A stretch of DNA of 64,000 bases from an uncultured Lachnospiraceae bacterium (lineage in GTDB: Bacteria > Bacillota > Clostridia > Lachnospirales > Lachnospiraceae). The translations under genes were made by a program, and so were the position numbers. Location: positions 1-64,000 of the forward strand of contig CAJTLB010000009.1 in the NCBI GenBank assembly GCA_910577045.1, written 5' to 3'. The notes beneath the pieces are model-generated. The model saw only the letters and a list, made by a program, of their open reading frames with translations. It had not been told where the DNA came from and made no database searches. This document shows, piece after piece, positions 8,856 through 17,154 of this stretch; positions within the stretch are counted from its first letter, which is position 1, and the number at the start of each line of letters is the position of its first letter.

Positions 8856-10844
8856 TTATGATTCCTCTATTTCGGCAAGATGCTTTTTTAACTCTACCAT
8901 TTCATCACGCAGTTGTGCTGCAAGTTCAAAATTCAGTTCTGCCGCTGCTTGGTGCATCCTCTTTGTTATTTCTTTTATAGCTTTTTCTAATTCTTTCTTA
9001 TCCATAGATTCTAATTCTTTTAACAGCCCCTTATCCATAGTATCTGCTGCCTTAGAAATACTAATTAGATCCCGGACTGCCTTTTGGACTGTAGTTGGAG
9101 TAATCCCATGTTCTTCATTATATTCCTGTTGGATCTGCCTCCTTCGCCTTGTCTCTTCTATCGCCGCCTTCATAGAATCTGTAATATTATCTGCATACAT
9201 AATCACATGGCCTTCTGAATTTCTCGCTGCACGCCCTATCGTCTGGATTAAAGAGGTTTCTGAACGCAAAAACCCCTCTTTATCTGCATCCAAAATCGCA
9301 ACTAAAGAAATTTCAGGTATATCTAATCCTTCCCGCAAAAGATTAATTCCTACCAGCACATCAAAAACATCCAAACGCATGTCCCTAATAATTTCTGAAC
9401 GCTCCAACGTATCTATATCAGAATGTAAATACTTTACACGGATACCCACATCTTTCATATAGTCTGTTAAGTCTTCTGCCATCTTTTTTGTTAAAGTAGT
9501 TACAAGCACCTTATATTTTTTTTCTACTTCTTTATGGATTTCTGCTATTAAATCATCAATCTGCCCTTCCACTGGCCTTATACTAATCTCAGGGTCAAGT
9601 AACCCTGTTGGGCGGATAATCTGTTCTGTACGCATTAGCTCATGTGTCTCTTCATATACAGACGGGGTTGCTGACACAAACATCATTTGATCTATTTTTG
9701 ATTCAAATTCTTCAAAATTTAAAGGCCTATTATCTTTAGCAGAAGGCAGGCGGAAACCATACTCCACCAAGGTAGCCTTCCTAGACTGATCTCCTGCATA
9801 CATACCCCTTACCTGCGGGATTGTAATATGGGATTCATCTACAATAATAAGATAATCTTCTGGGAAAAAATCCATTAAAGTATAAGGGGGCTGGCCTGGC
9901 TCCATGCCATTCAAATGCCTAGAATAATTTTCAATTCCAGAGCAAAAGCCTGTCTCCCTCAACATTTCAATATCAAAATTTGTCCTTTCTGAAATCCTCT
10001 GTGCTTCCAAAAGCTTGTCTTCTGACTTAAATTCTGCAACACGCGCTTTTAATTCTTTATTAATTGCCTGTAATGCTGGTTCCATTGCAGCAGGGTCTAC
10101 CACATAATGAGAAGCTGGATAAATATACGCATGTTCTAAAATATACTTTACTTCTCCTGTCAATACATTTACTTCTGTTATCCGATCAATTTCATCTCCA
10201 AAAAATTCCACCCGGATTGCTGTATCACTTGCTGATGCCAAAAATATCTCTAATACATCGCCCCTTACCCGGAAGGTTCCACGCTTAAAATCCATATCAT
10301 TCCTAATATACTGGATTTCTATTAATTTTGTAATAATTTCATCACGGTCCCGTACCATGCCGGGGCGCAATGAAATTGTCATATTCTGGTAAAACTCTGG
10401 ATTGCCAATGCCATAAATACAAGATACACTGGCAACTACCACGACATCCCGCCGTTCAGCAAGCACTGCTGTTGCAGAATGTCTTAACTTATCTATTTCT
10501 TCATTAATTGCGGAATCCTTTTCAATATACGTATCTGTAGAAGGGACATATGCCTCTGGCTGGTAATAGTCATAGTAGGACACAAAATACTCTACTGCAT
10601 TTTCTGGGAAGAACTCCTTAAATTCACCGTAAAGTTGTGCTGCAAGCGTTTTATTATGCGCGATCACTAAGGTTGGTTTATTTAATGCCTGAATGACGTT
10701 TGCCATAGTAAATGTTTTTCCTGAACCAGTTACTCCCAATAAGGTTTGGAACTGGTTCCCCTCTTGAAATCCCTTTACTAACTCTTTAATCGCCCTTGGC
10801 TGATCCCCAGTAGGCTGATATTCCGAATGTAGTTTAAATTCCAT
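8856..10844 (-). CDS. uvrB: Excinuclease ABC subunit B
   Basis: UvrB is the helicase-like subunit that verifies DNA damage and recruits UvrC. The 662-residue product has GVTGSGKT (Walker A, near residue 39), the YYDYYQPEAYVP beta-hairpin region that is inserted between the strands, DESH (motif II), helicase motifs to QTIGRAARN, and a C-terminal UVR motif (residues about 620-655) that contacts UvrC. A GGAGG box precedes the ATG. It is the promoter-proximal gene of uvrB-uvrA; uvrC is separate, at 26957-28810. Confidence 0.98.
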   Translation of the reverse strand: MEFKLHSEYQPTGDQPRAIKELVKGFQEGNQFQTLLGVTGSGKTFTMANVIQALNKPTLVIAHNKTLAAQLYGEFKEFFPENAVEYFVSYYDYYQPEAYVPSTDTYIEKDSAINEEIDKLRHSATAVLAERRDVVVVASVSCIYGIGNPEFYQNMTISLRPGMVRDRDEIITKLIEIQYIRNDMDFKRGTFRVRGDVLEIFLASASDTAIRVEFFGDEIDRITEVNVLTGEVKYILEHAYIYPASHYVVDPAAMEPALQAINKELKARVAEFKSEDKLLEAQRISERTNFDIEMLRETGFCSGIENYSRHLNGMEPGQPPYTLMDFFPEDYLIIVDESHITIPQVRGMYAGDQSRKATLVEYGFRLPSAKDNRPLNFEEFESKIDQMMFVSATPSVYEETHELMRTEQIIRPTGLLDPEISIRPVEGQIDDLIAEIHKEVEKKYKVLVTTLTKKMAEDLTDYMKDVGIRVKYLHSDIDTLERSEIIRDMRLDVFDVLVGINLLREGLDIPEISLVAILDADKEGFLRSETSLIQTIGRAARNSEGHVIMYADNITDSMKAAIEETRRRRQIQQEYNEEHGITPTTVQKAVRDLISISKAADTMDKGLLKELESMDKKELEKAIKEITKRMHQAAAELNFELAAQLRDEMVELKKHLAEIEES

Positions 10845-10875
10845 AATCCATCCTGCCCTCCTATTTTATTGTTAG

Positions 10876-10904
10876 ATTATACCATAGATAAATTTTAATG
10901 TAAA
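10876..10904 (-). promoter_or_regulatory. Sigma-A promoter of uvrB-uvrA
   Basis: On the minus strand, TTTACA (10904-10899), a 17-bp spacer and perfect TATAAT (10881-10876) lie about 30 bp before the uvrB ATG. Confidence 0.85.
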
Positions 10905-10912
10905 CATAATTT

Positions 10913-10926
10913 CGAACATTTATTCG
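10913..10926 (-). promoter_or_regulatory. SOS (LexA/DinR) box upstream of uvrB
   Basis: The minus strand reads CGAATAAATGTTCG, one substitution away from the Gram-positive LexA consensus CGAAC-N4-GTTCG. It ends 8 bp upstream of the -35 element, so LexA bound here could block polymerase access. The position and the DNA-repair target support the call. Confidence 0.8.
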
Positions 10927-11115
10927 CACTTAATGGCTCTATATAATTAATTAGTGAAACCATATTGTCTCCTACTCTCTACATAAGCCCTTTTCACAAC
11001 ATATTCCACCTATATTGATCTATTATATAAAATAAACAGTTTTATCACTTTTTATCTGGAACTGCTTTCTTTCCTAAAAAATCCCATTTATTCTTTTCCT
11101 GTGATCTTCCCTGTT
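10927..11115. other. AT-rich intergenic DNA without a convincing gene
   Basis: About 190 bp of AT-rich DNA upstream of the uvrB SOS box. On the minus strand an AGGAG box sits 5 bases before an ATG at 10963 that opens a 22-codon frame running across the SOS box to 10895. It has no recognisable product and I do not call it a gene. Confidence 0.4.
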
Positions 11116-11187
11116 TTAAAGAACGCCACCAATCATGAAAACAACTACAACTAACAGAAAAAATAACAGAACCATTTTATTCTCCAT
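11116..11187 (-). CDS. Possible single-helix membrane peptide, 23 residues
   Basis: A 23-codon frame starts MENKMVLLFF and continues as an almost unbroken hydrophobic run to a GGVL end, like a single membrane helix. A GGAG lies 6 bases before the second ATG (11175), so the translated form may be the 19-residue product MVLLFF onward. The frame follows the antiporter terminator (11292-11329), so it would need its own promoter. A 6-bp inverted repeat (TAGTTA...TAACTA) lies just upstream. It could be a small membrane regulator, a toxin-like peptide or chance. Homologues were not checked. Confidence 0.3.
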   Translation of the reverse strand: MENKMVLLFFLLVVVVFMIGGVL

Positions 11188-11291
11188 GATTTAGTTACAA
11201 AACCTTAACTACTATTACAAAAAATATTAACAATAGTAAGACAAAAGAAGGCTTACTCCAAAGATATTCAAAATACCAAAGAAAAACATAG

Positions 11292-11329
11292 AAAAACGCA
11301 TGGGCCAAAATTGCAAACCATGCGTTTTT
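11292..11329 (-). terminator. Terminator after the antiporter gene (works on both strands)
   Basis: A 12-bp perfect stem with A/T ends (AAAAACGCATGG and its complement) closes a 14-base loop. Both strands end in a T-run. It lies 28 bp after the stop codon of the minus-strand antiporter gene. Confidence 0.85.
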
Positions 11330-11356
11330 TATATCCAAAAAATATTTCGTAAGTCA

Positions 11357-12529
11357 TTAAGCCGCCTTTATTTCCCCAGCCTTTGTCAATGCCCATTTTG
11401 CCACACTTGGCCCCAAAATGGAATAGATAAAGGTAGAACATAAAATTACTGTCCGTATCTGCGCCCCATATTGTGGCACAATTGCTTCTGCCACAAGGAT
11501 AAGCCCTAATGCTACCCCTGCCTGTGGCATCAAGGTAGGGCCTAAATATTTACACACTTTTTCATTTTGATGGGTCAGCTTCCCTCCTAAATAAGCACCT
11601 AACATTTTACCAACAACACGCATAATAACATATACTACGCCAAGCAGCCCAATACTTTTTAACGCTTCCAAATTAAACCCTGCGCCACTCATTGTAAAGA
11701 AAAACATTAATAGTGGCGGCGTAAAGGCATTACTTACCTGCATAACATTGTCTACTTCATTTGATAAATTCACAAGCGCAGCACCTAAAGCCATACAGCT
11801 TAGTAAGGCAGAACCGCTTATTTTTCCAGAGATCCAAATTGTAAGAAAAATAATGCCTACTATAACACAAATACGATTTGAGCTTTTCTTAAAATGACGT
11901 AAAAATACAATCATAATAATTGCCATAACAATGCCAAGTACAAAGGAAATCAATACTTCATAAATTGGCTCAAAAACAGACCACATGGAAAACCCTTTGC
12001 TCTCTTCCATGGATTTTACAATAGTTGCTGCAAAACCAAAAGCAATTAATGCAGTTGCATCATCAAGTGCCACTACACTCATTAACATAGAAGTCATTGG
12101 CCCTTTTGCATTATATTGTTTAATTACCATAATTGTCTGTGCAGGGGCTGTTGCGGCAGCGATTGCCCCGAGCAGGATAGAAAGCGGAAGAGGAAAACCT
12201 AAAAGGACACATGCTGCTATTACAATTACAACTGCACCAAAACTTTCAAAACAGGCTATTACAAATGGCGCCACGCCAACCTTCTTAAAATAAGAAATTT
12301 TAAACTCACTGCCTATTGAAAATGCAATAAACCCTAATGCCATATCTGATGCAACAGAAAAACTACTTACCATTGTTTCTGGTATTACATTCAATACGCA
12401 TGGCCCCAAAAGAAGCCCTGCAATTAAATATCCTGTAACATTTGGCATTTTTAAATGCTTTACCAGCCTTCCGCAAACTAAGCCAGAAAGCATGACAATC
12501 GCTATATCAAACAATATTTTCTCACTCAT
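11357..12529 (-). CDS. Cation/proton antiporter, CPA2 (Kef/NapA-like) family
   Basis: A 390-residue integral membrane protein with about 12 hydrophobic segments and no cytosolic TrkA-N domain, so it corresponds to the transport core of Kef/NapA-type exchangers. An acidic pair sits in a membrane segment (SVVALDDATALIAFG, near residue 155), matching the ion-binding aspartates of this superfamily. It would exchange Na+ or K+ for H+ at the cytoplasmic membrane. Its start overlaps the end of the upstream PII-like gene by 8 bp, so the two are translationally coupled. I infer that the PII-like protein gates this antiporter in place of the missing TrkA-N domain. Confidence 0.85.
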   Translation of the reverse strand: MSEKILFDIAIVMLSGLVCGRLVKHLKMPNVTGYLIAGLLLGPCVLNVIPETMVSSFSVASDMALGFIAFSIGSEFKISYFKKVGVAPFVIACFESFGAVVIVIAACVLLGFPLPLSILLGAIAAATAPAQTIMVIKQYNAKGPMTSMLMSVVALDDATALIAFGFAATIVKSMEESKGFSMWSVFEPIYEVLISFVLGIVMAIIMIVFLRHFKKSSNRICVIVGIIFLTIWISGKISGSALLSCMALGAALVNLSNEVDNVMQVSNAFTPPLLMFFFTMSGAGFNLEALKSIGLLGVVYVIMRVVGKMLGAYLGGKLTHQNEKVCKYLGPTLMPQAGVALGLILVAEAIVPQYGAQIRTVILCSTFIYSILGPSVAKWALTKAGEIKAA

Positions 12530-12869
12530 GTCTCCGTATCCCCTTTGTAAATTCTACCGGAATTGTAAATACAATCCCAACATTCTTATGGTTTAAATCC
12601 CCTACAATACGTTCAATCGCATCTACTGCCGGCTGGACTTGATCTTTTTCTATTACCATAAGGATCGTATTACTTTTTGCACGGGTTGCCGAATTTAAAA
12701 TCCCACGGATTGCGCCGAAAAATAATACATCTTCCTCATCATGGTGAAGTACTTTTGCCATACCCGTACTGTCAATTACAGTTGCACCAGCAACCCCGGC
12801 GTGTTCTAATTCCGTCAGCACAGCATCTAGCTTCTCATGGTCATTTAATACAAATACCAATAATTCCAT
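12522..12869 (-). CDS. PII-like signalling protein paired with the antiporter
   Basis: This 115-residue protein shows the alternating strand-helix-strand pattern of the PII fold. A first strand (ELLVFVLND) and helix (EKLDAVLTELEHAG) are followed by a loop region with HHDEED at the T-loop position. A second strand-helix-strand unit (TILMVIEKDQ to VGIVFTIPVE) closes the fold. PII-like proteins form trimers that bind nucleotides and control membrane transporters. It lacks the classical GlnB T-loop and uridylylation tyrosine context, so it is a PII-like relative rather than GlnB. A GGAGGGGG box precedes the ATG, and the last codons overlap the antiporter start. Confidence 0.7.
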   Translation of the reverse strand: MELLVFVLNDHEKLDAVLTELEHAGVAGATVIDSTGMAKVLHHDEEDVLFFGAIRGILNSATRAKSNTILMVIEKDQVQPAVDAIERIVGDLNHKNVGIVFTIPVEFTKGIRRHE

Positions 12870-12893
12870 TTTTTATCCCCCTCCACTTTATCT

Positions 12894-14183
12894 TTACTGA
12901 TTCAGCCCAGAAAGCAATGCTTCGATCGCTGTTTGGAGCTGGTTATCCTCTTCTCTGGTAATTTCTCTTTTTTGTTTTAATTCTTCATTTAGTTCCACTA
13001 CAATATCTGGCGTAATCCCTACTCCATGAATATTTCTCCCCGCATTCGTAAAATAGCTGGAAACTGTCATCTTTACAGCCGTATTATCCCCTAATGGGTA
13101 CACTGTCTGTACAATGCCCTTTCCAAATGTCTGTGTGCCAACAATAATCCCTGCGCCAAAATCCTGTACATCCCCTGCAAAAATCTCAGATGCACTTGCA
13201 CTCTCTCCATTCACTAAAACGGCAAGCGGCACATCTAAAATTGTCTGCTGGTTTGAATATATTTCATTATCCCGGTTTCCATACTTATCTTCTGTATAAA
13301 CTAATATCCCTTCCGGCAAGATCATATCTAACATACTAGTAACAACATCTAAACGTCCTCCCGGATTATTCCGTAAATCAATAACCAACGCCTTCATCCC
13401 GCCTGAACTTAACTCTGCAATCCCATTAAAAAATTGGCTAACTGTCACTTCCTCAAAACCAGATATAATCATATAACCTACCTGATTTTCTAACATCTCT
13501 ATTTCTACAGTAGGAGTTTCGACCTCACGGCGCTCTACATCAAATACTAAGTAATCTGACTCCCCTTCCCGCACCACTGTTAATTCTACAGTAGAACCTT
13601 TCTCTCCTTTAATCATAGAGACTACTTCATTTAAGTCCATGCCTGTTACTTCTACGCCGTTTACTGCATATAAAATATCATTAGGCAGAATCCCTGCTTC
13701 ATAACCAGGCGCACCCTTAAATGGTTTCACCAATGTAATAATCCCTGTAGTCATATTCTGGGAAACTTGTACGCCAATCCCATAATATTTTCCAGATGTA
13801 CTTTGCTCAAAAGAATTATAGGCTTCTTCATTATAATACGTAGAATAAGGATCCCCTAATGCCGCCATTAACCCCATATACATTCCATCTCTTAAATCAT
13901 CATCATCAATATCATATAAAAAATTTTCCTGTAAAAGCCCATAAATATCGTCTAACCGATCCCTAAATTCCTCATTTAATAATTTATCCGCATCAGTCTG
14001 TTCTGGCAATACTGTAACCGCTTCTGTTGGCGGCTCAGTTTCTTTTTGCTCTTGTGCATTTTTCTGGATTACCATTAGGTTAATCCCAATCATAATGCAA
14101 ATTGCCGCACAGATAAATGTCCCTAAAATTCCACCCGTTAAGCCTACAATAATACCCTTCTGATAATTTTTCTTTTCTTCCAT
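12894..14183 (-). CDS. S41-family C-terminal processing peptidase (Ctp)
   Basis: A membrane-anchored serine protease. I chose the ATG at 14183 (429 residues, MEEKKNYQK...) because a GGAGG box sits 7 bases upstream; a longer frame to 14249 overlaps the upstream gene. One membrane segment lies near residues 10-38. A PDZ domain follows (about 120-215, GIGVQVS...GILPNDILYAVNG) and then the S41 catalytic core. The Ser-Lys dyad is S328 in GESASASE and K355 in GTQTFGKG. Such proteases trim cell-envelope proteins. The position after an M23 peptidase and ftsEX suggests a role in septal wall remodelling. Confidence 0.92.
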   Translation of the reverse strand: MEEKKNYQKGIIVGLTGGILGTFICAAICIMIGINLMVIQKNAQEQKETEPPTEAVTVLPEQTDADKLLNEEFRDRLDDIYGLLQENFLYDIDDDDLRDGMYMGLMAALGDPYSTYYNEEAYNSFEQSTSGKYYGIGVQVSQNMTTGIITLVKPFKGAPGYEAGILPNDILYAVNGVEVTGMDLNEVVSMIKGEKGSTVELTVVREGESDYLVFDVERREVETPTVEIEMLENQVGYMIISGFEEVTVSQFFNGIAELSSGGMKALVIDLRNNPGGRLDVVTSMLDMILPEGILVYTEDKYGNRDNEIYSNQQTILDVPLAVLVNGESASASEIFAGDVQDFGAGIIVGTQTFGKGIVQTVYPLGDNTAVKMTVSSYFTNAGRNIHGVGITPDIVVELNEELKQKREITREEDNQLQTAIEALLSGLNQ

Positions 14184-14205
14184 TCTATGCCTCCGTATCC
14201 TATTT

Positions 14206-15369
14206 TTAATACATTCCAATATATGGGCCTGGATCAATATACTCCCCATTCAGCCTTACGCTAAAATGAAGATGTGGCCCTGTAGAATTCCCAGTAGAAC
14301 CAACAAATCCAATAATATCCCCTTTCTCCACAACCTGCCCCACAGACACATTAAATTTCGAACAGTGCATATATACTGTGGCTAATCCATTGCCATGGTT
14401 AAGCATAATATAATTTCCCGCAGAAGAACTATATTCTGCAATTACTACTTCCCCACGGTAAGCCGCTTTAATAGGCTGGCCTGACGGCGCACCAAAATCA
14501 ATGCCATTGTGAAGCCTTTGTGTATGGAAAATAGGATGATCCCGCCAGCCAAACTCTGATGTAACACGGGAATAATAATCTAATGGGAATAAAAACTGGC
14601 CCCCATCATAAATTACTCTACTGTTCTCCTGCCTCCATTGTTCTTCTAACTCTGCAATCCGGTTATCAAGCGCAGCAGCTTCCGCTTCCATTTCTTCTAA
14701 TTCTGCTTCGCTTGCCGCAATATCTTCCTCGTATTGGGCTAACTGTTGTGCCTTACTGTTAATTAACAGTTCAATTGCTGCCTTTTCTTCTTCTGCTTGT
14801 GCTACCAATATTTCTAATTCTTCATGTTCTTTTACCAGCTGCGCTTCTTTCTCTTCAATTTCTGCCCTTGTCTTTTTATATTCCTCTAGCATCTTCCGAT
14901 CATATTCTGTAATCTGTGAAATATATTCTACTTTATTTAAAATTTCCTCAATACTTCCTGAATTTAAGATTAAGTCCAAATATGACTGGTTGCCATTTTC
15001 AAACATAAACTGAATCCGAATTTTCATAGATTCATATTGTTCTGATTCTACTTCCTTTGCATGGGCAAGCTCTATTTCTGTCTGGGCAATTTCTTCTTCT
15101 TTTGCAGCAGTCTGGTTTTGTAAATCTACTAAATTTTCTTCTGCCTTTGCAAGCTCTGCATCCATAGCAGCAATATATGCTTTTGCATCCTTGCGAAGAG
15201 CATCTAACTCTTTTATTTTATCCTCTACTGCCTCTATTCTATTCTGCATATCCTTCCTATCTTGTTCTGCATCACTAAGCTTATCCTTTGTGCTACTTGC
15301 ATATACTGGAAAAGACAAAGATAACACTAAACATAAAACAAGGAAACGCATACCATGCTTTTTCCACAT
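14206..15369 (-). CDS. Coiled-coil M23 peptidase, EnvC/PcsB-like FtsEX partner
   Basis: A secreted wall hydrolase. The ATG at 15369 (387 residues) has an AAAGGTG box and leads into a short signal peptide (FLVLCLVLSLSFPVYA). Residues about 25-240 form a long heptad-rich coiled coil. The C-terminal M23 (LytM) domain has GWRDHPIF, the HxxxD zinc motif (HNGIDFGAP) and the HxH motif (GPHLHFSV), so the metal-binding residues are intact. EnvC and PcsB are known partners that FtsEX activates through their coiled coils. This gene lies 23 bp after ftsX, supporting the same arrangement. Confidence 0.9.
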   Translation of the reverse strand: MWKKHGMRFLVLCLVLSLSFPVYASSTKDKLSDAEQDRKDMQNRIEAVEDKIKELDALRKDAKAYIAAMDAELAKAEENLVDLQNQTAAKEEEIAQTEIELAHAKEVESEQYESMKIRIQFMFENGNQSYLDLILNSGSIEEILNKVEYISQITEYDRKMLEEYKKTRAEIEEKEAQLVKEHEELEILVAQAEEEKAAIELLINSKAQQLAQYEEDIAASEAELEEMEAEAAALDNRIAELEEQWRQENSRVIYDGGQFLFPLDYYSRVTSEFGWRDHPIFHTQRLHNGIDFGAPSGQPIKAAYRGEVVIAEYSSSAGNYIMLNHGNGLATVYMHCSKFNVSVGQVVEKGDIIGFVGSTGNSTGPHLHFSVRLNGEYIDPGPYIGMY

Positions 15370-15392
15370 ATTATTCCACACCTTTCTTTTGC

Positions 15393-16301
15393 CTAAACTC
15401 TTAAATGTTTCCTGGTGGTTGCACTACTTCCTAAAAATCCAATCCCTACTCCCAACACTAAGCCAACTGGCAGTAAAGAACGGAATACCTCTTTTACTGG
15501 AAGAAATACCATAATATTGCTTAAAATACTAAATTGCTCCAATACATAATGTGTTACATTCCCATATAAATAATAAATAAGCGCAAGTGGAATAGCAGCA
15601 CCTATTAACCCGATTAAAATTCCTTCTACTAAAAATGGTGCCCTTACAAATAAGTCTGTTGCCCCTATTAACTTCATAATAGAAATTTCTTCTCTCCGAA
15701 CAGTAATTCCAACCGAAACTGTATTACTAATTAAAAAAACGGCAACTGCCAAAAGTATTAAAATAATGGCGGCAGATACATAACCTATTAACATCCCAAA
15801 ATCGGTAAAACTTTCTGCTGTTAAATCAGACTTATTAATTCTCCTTATCTCTTTAATCCCTTCTAAATAAGTTACTAAATTATCCTGTAAAGATGCTTCT
15901 GAAAGATAAATCGTATAATAAGAACTATTCACTAATGGGTTATCGCCCATAAACGCTTTTGCATATTCCTCATTCCCCTCAAAATAAATATCCTTAAAGC
16001 TTGCCCATGCCTCATCTGCAGTCGTATAAACCACATTAGAAACCTCTGGCCTAAGCCGTATTTCTTCTCCTATTACACTAATTCTTGTCTCACTTGTCCC
16101 TTTTTCAAAAAATACAGTAACACAAAGTGATGTTTCTGCTTCTTTTACCATATATTGCACATTCATTACAATGGCATAAAACAGGCCAAACAGAAAAATA
16201 CATGCTGCCATTGTACTAATGGAAGCAAGTGAAAATAACTTGTTTCGGAAAATATTCCGTATGCCCTGTTTCAAACAATATAATATTGTGTTAAATCTCA
16301 T
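15393..16301 (-). CDS. ftsX: Cell-division ABC permease FtsX
   Basis: FtsX is the membrane subunit of FtsEX, which transmits ATP hydrolysis to a wall hydrolase outside the cell. The 302-residue protein has a first membrane segment near residues 20-45, a large external domain (about 50-165) and three further membrane segments, the usual FtsX topology. The RREEISIMKLIGAT motif in the cytosolic loop is typical of this permease family. It lies 32 bp downstream of ftsE and is followed by its likely M23 target. A GAGGT box precedes the ATG. Confidence 0.95.
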   Translation of the reverse strand: MRFNTILYCLKQGIRNIFRNKLFSLASISTMAACIFLFGLFYAIVMNVQYMVKEAETSLCVTVFFEKGTSETRISVIGEEIRLRPEVSNVVYTTADEAWASFKDIYFEGNEEYAKAFMGDNPLVNSSYYTIYLSEASLQDNLVTYLEGIKEIRRINKSDLTAESFTDFGMLIGYVSAAIILILLAVAVFLISNTVSVGITVRREEISIMKLIGATDLFVRAPFLVEGILIGLIGAAIPLALIYYLYGNVTHYVLEQFSILSNIMVFLPVKEVFRSLLPVGLVLGVGIGFLGSSATTRKHLRV

Positions 16302-16333
16302 ATAAACCTCTATTCTTATGCTCTTTACATGCT

Positions 16334-17014
16334 TTACTGACGGTATCCACTTTTTTTCTCATCACTAGTAATTAAACCTTTATGCATGGTAATCACTCGT
16401 TTTTTCATTGCATCTACAATCTCCTGGTTATGCGTGACAACTAATACAGTAGTTCCCCGTTTATTAATCTCTTCTAATAGCCGCATAATCTCCCAAGAAT
16501 TTTTAGGGTCTAAATTTCCTGTCGGCTCATCAGCAAGCAAAATTGTAGGGTTATTTACTAATGCCCTTGCCAGTGCTACCCTCTGCTGTTCTCCTCCAGA
16601 AAGCTGTTTTGGGTAGGATTTATACTTTTCAGCAAGCCCTACCAAAGACAACATAGAAGGAACCTGCCGCCGTATAATACGTGCAGGCGTACCTACCACC
16701 CTCTGTGCAAATGCAATATTTTCATATACATTCCTATCCTTTAGCAGACGGAAATCTTGGAAAACTACGCCAAGCCCCCTGCGGTACTTAGGGATATGGC
16801 GCCTTTTCATACGGTTTAGTTGTTTATTATTAACAAAAATCCTTCCTGCTGAAGGTTCCAATTCCTTTAACAGAAGCTTAATTAATGTAGATTTACCTGA
16901 CCCACTATTTCCTACAATAAAAACAAATTCCCCTTTTTCTATCCTTAGGTTAATATTATTTAATGCTGGTGTCCCTGTTTCATATGTTTTACTTACATTC
17001 TCAAAAACAATCAT
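16334..17014 (-). CDS. ftsE: Cell-division ATP-binding protein FtsE
   Basis: FtsE is the ABC ATPase that drives FtsX. I place the start at the ATG at 17014 (226 residues, MIVFENVSKTY) because FtsE proteins start with this strand; a frame 30 bp longer exists but has no better ribosome site. Walker A GNSGSGKST, Q-loop VFQDFRLL, signature LSGGEQQRVALARAL, Walker B ILLADEPTGNLD and the switch histidine (VVTHN) are all present. It heads the ftsE-ftsX-M23-S41 peptidase run on the minus strand. Confidence 0.95.
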   Translation of the reverse strand: MIVFENVSKTYETGTPALNNINLRIEKGEFVFIVGNSGSGKSTLIKLLLKELEPSAGRIFVNNKQLNRMKRRHIPKYRRGLGVVFQDFRLLKDRNVYENIAFAQRVVGTPARIIRRQVPSMLSLVGLAEKYKSYPKQLSGGEQQRVALARALVNNPTILLADEPTGNLDPKNSWEIMRLLEEINKRGTTVLVVTHNQEIVDAMKKRVITMHKGLITSDEKKSGYRQ

Positions 17015-17092
17015 TTTCCTTTTTCTCCATAATGCAAATGTCACTGTAGCAGAAACACCCCTGTTCCCCTACAGCGACACAACCATGCGAAC

Positions 17093-17136
17093 GCATATCC
17101 ATGTGGACATATCCATATGTGGATACATATCCATAT
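17093..17136. repeat. Short direct repeats between ftsE and the PucR gene
   Basis: The unit CATATCCATRTGGA occurs about two and a half times in 44 bp, with partial internal dyad symmetry. It lies downstream of the minus-strand regulator gene and upstream of ftsE. It may be an operator for ftsE or merely slipped repeats. Confidence 0.4.
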
Positions 17137-17154
17137 ACTCCTTTTGCCTTTCTC

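Noticed and set aside
10895..10963. 22-codon frame on the minus strand with an AGGAG box, upstream of uvrB.
   Set aside because: It runs through the SOS box and up to the uvrB promoter; sequence is unremarkable and no homologue comes to mind. Likely chance.
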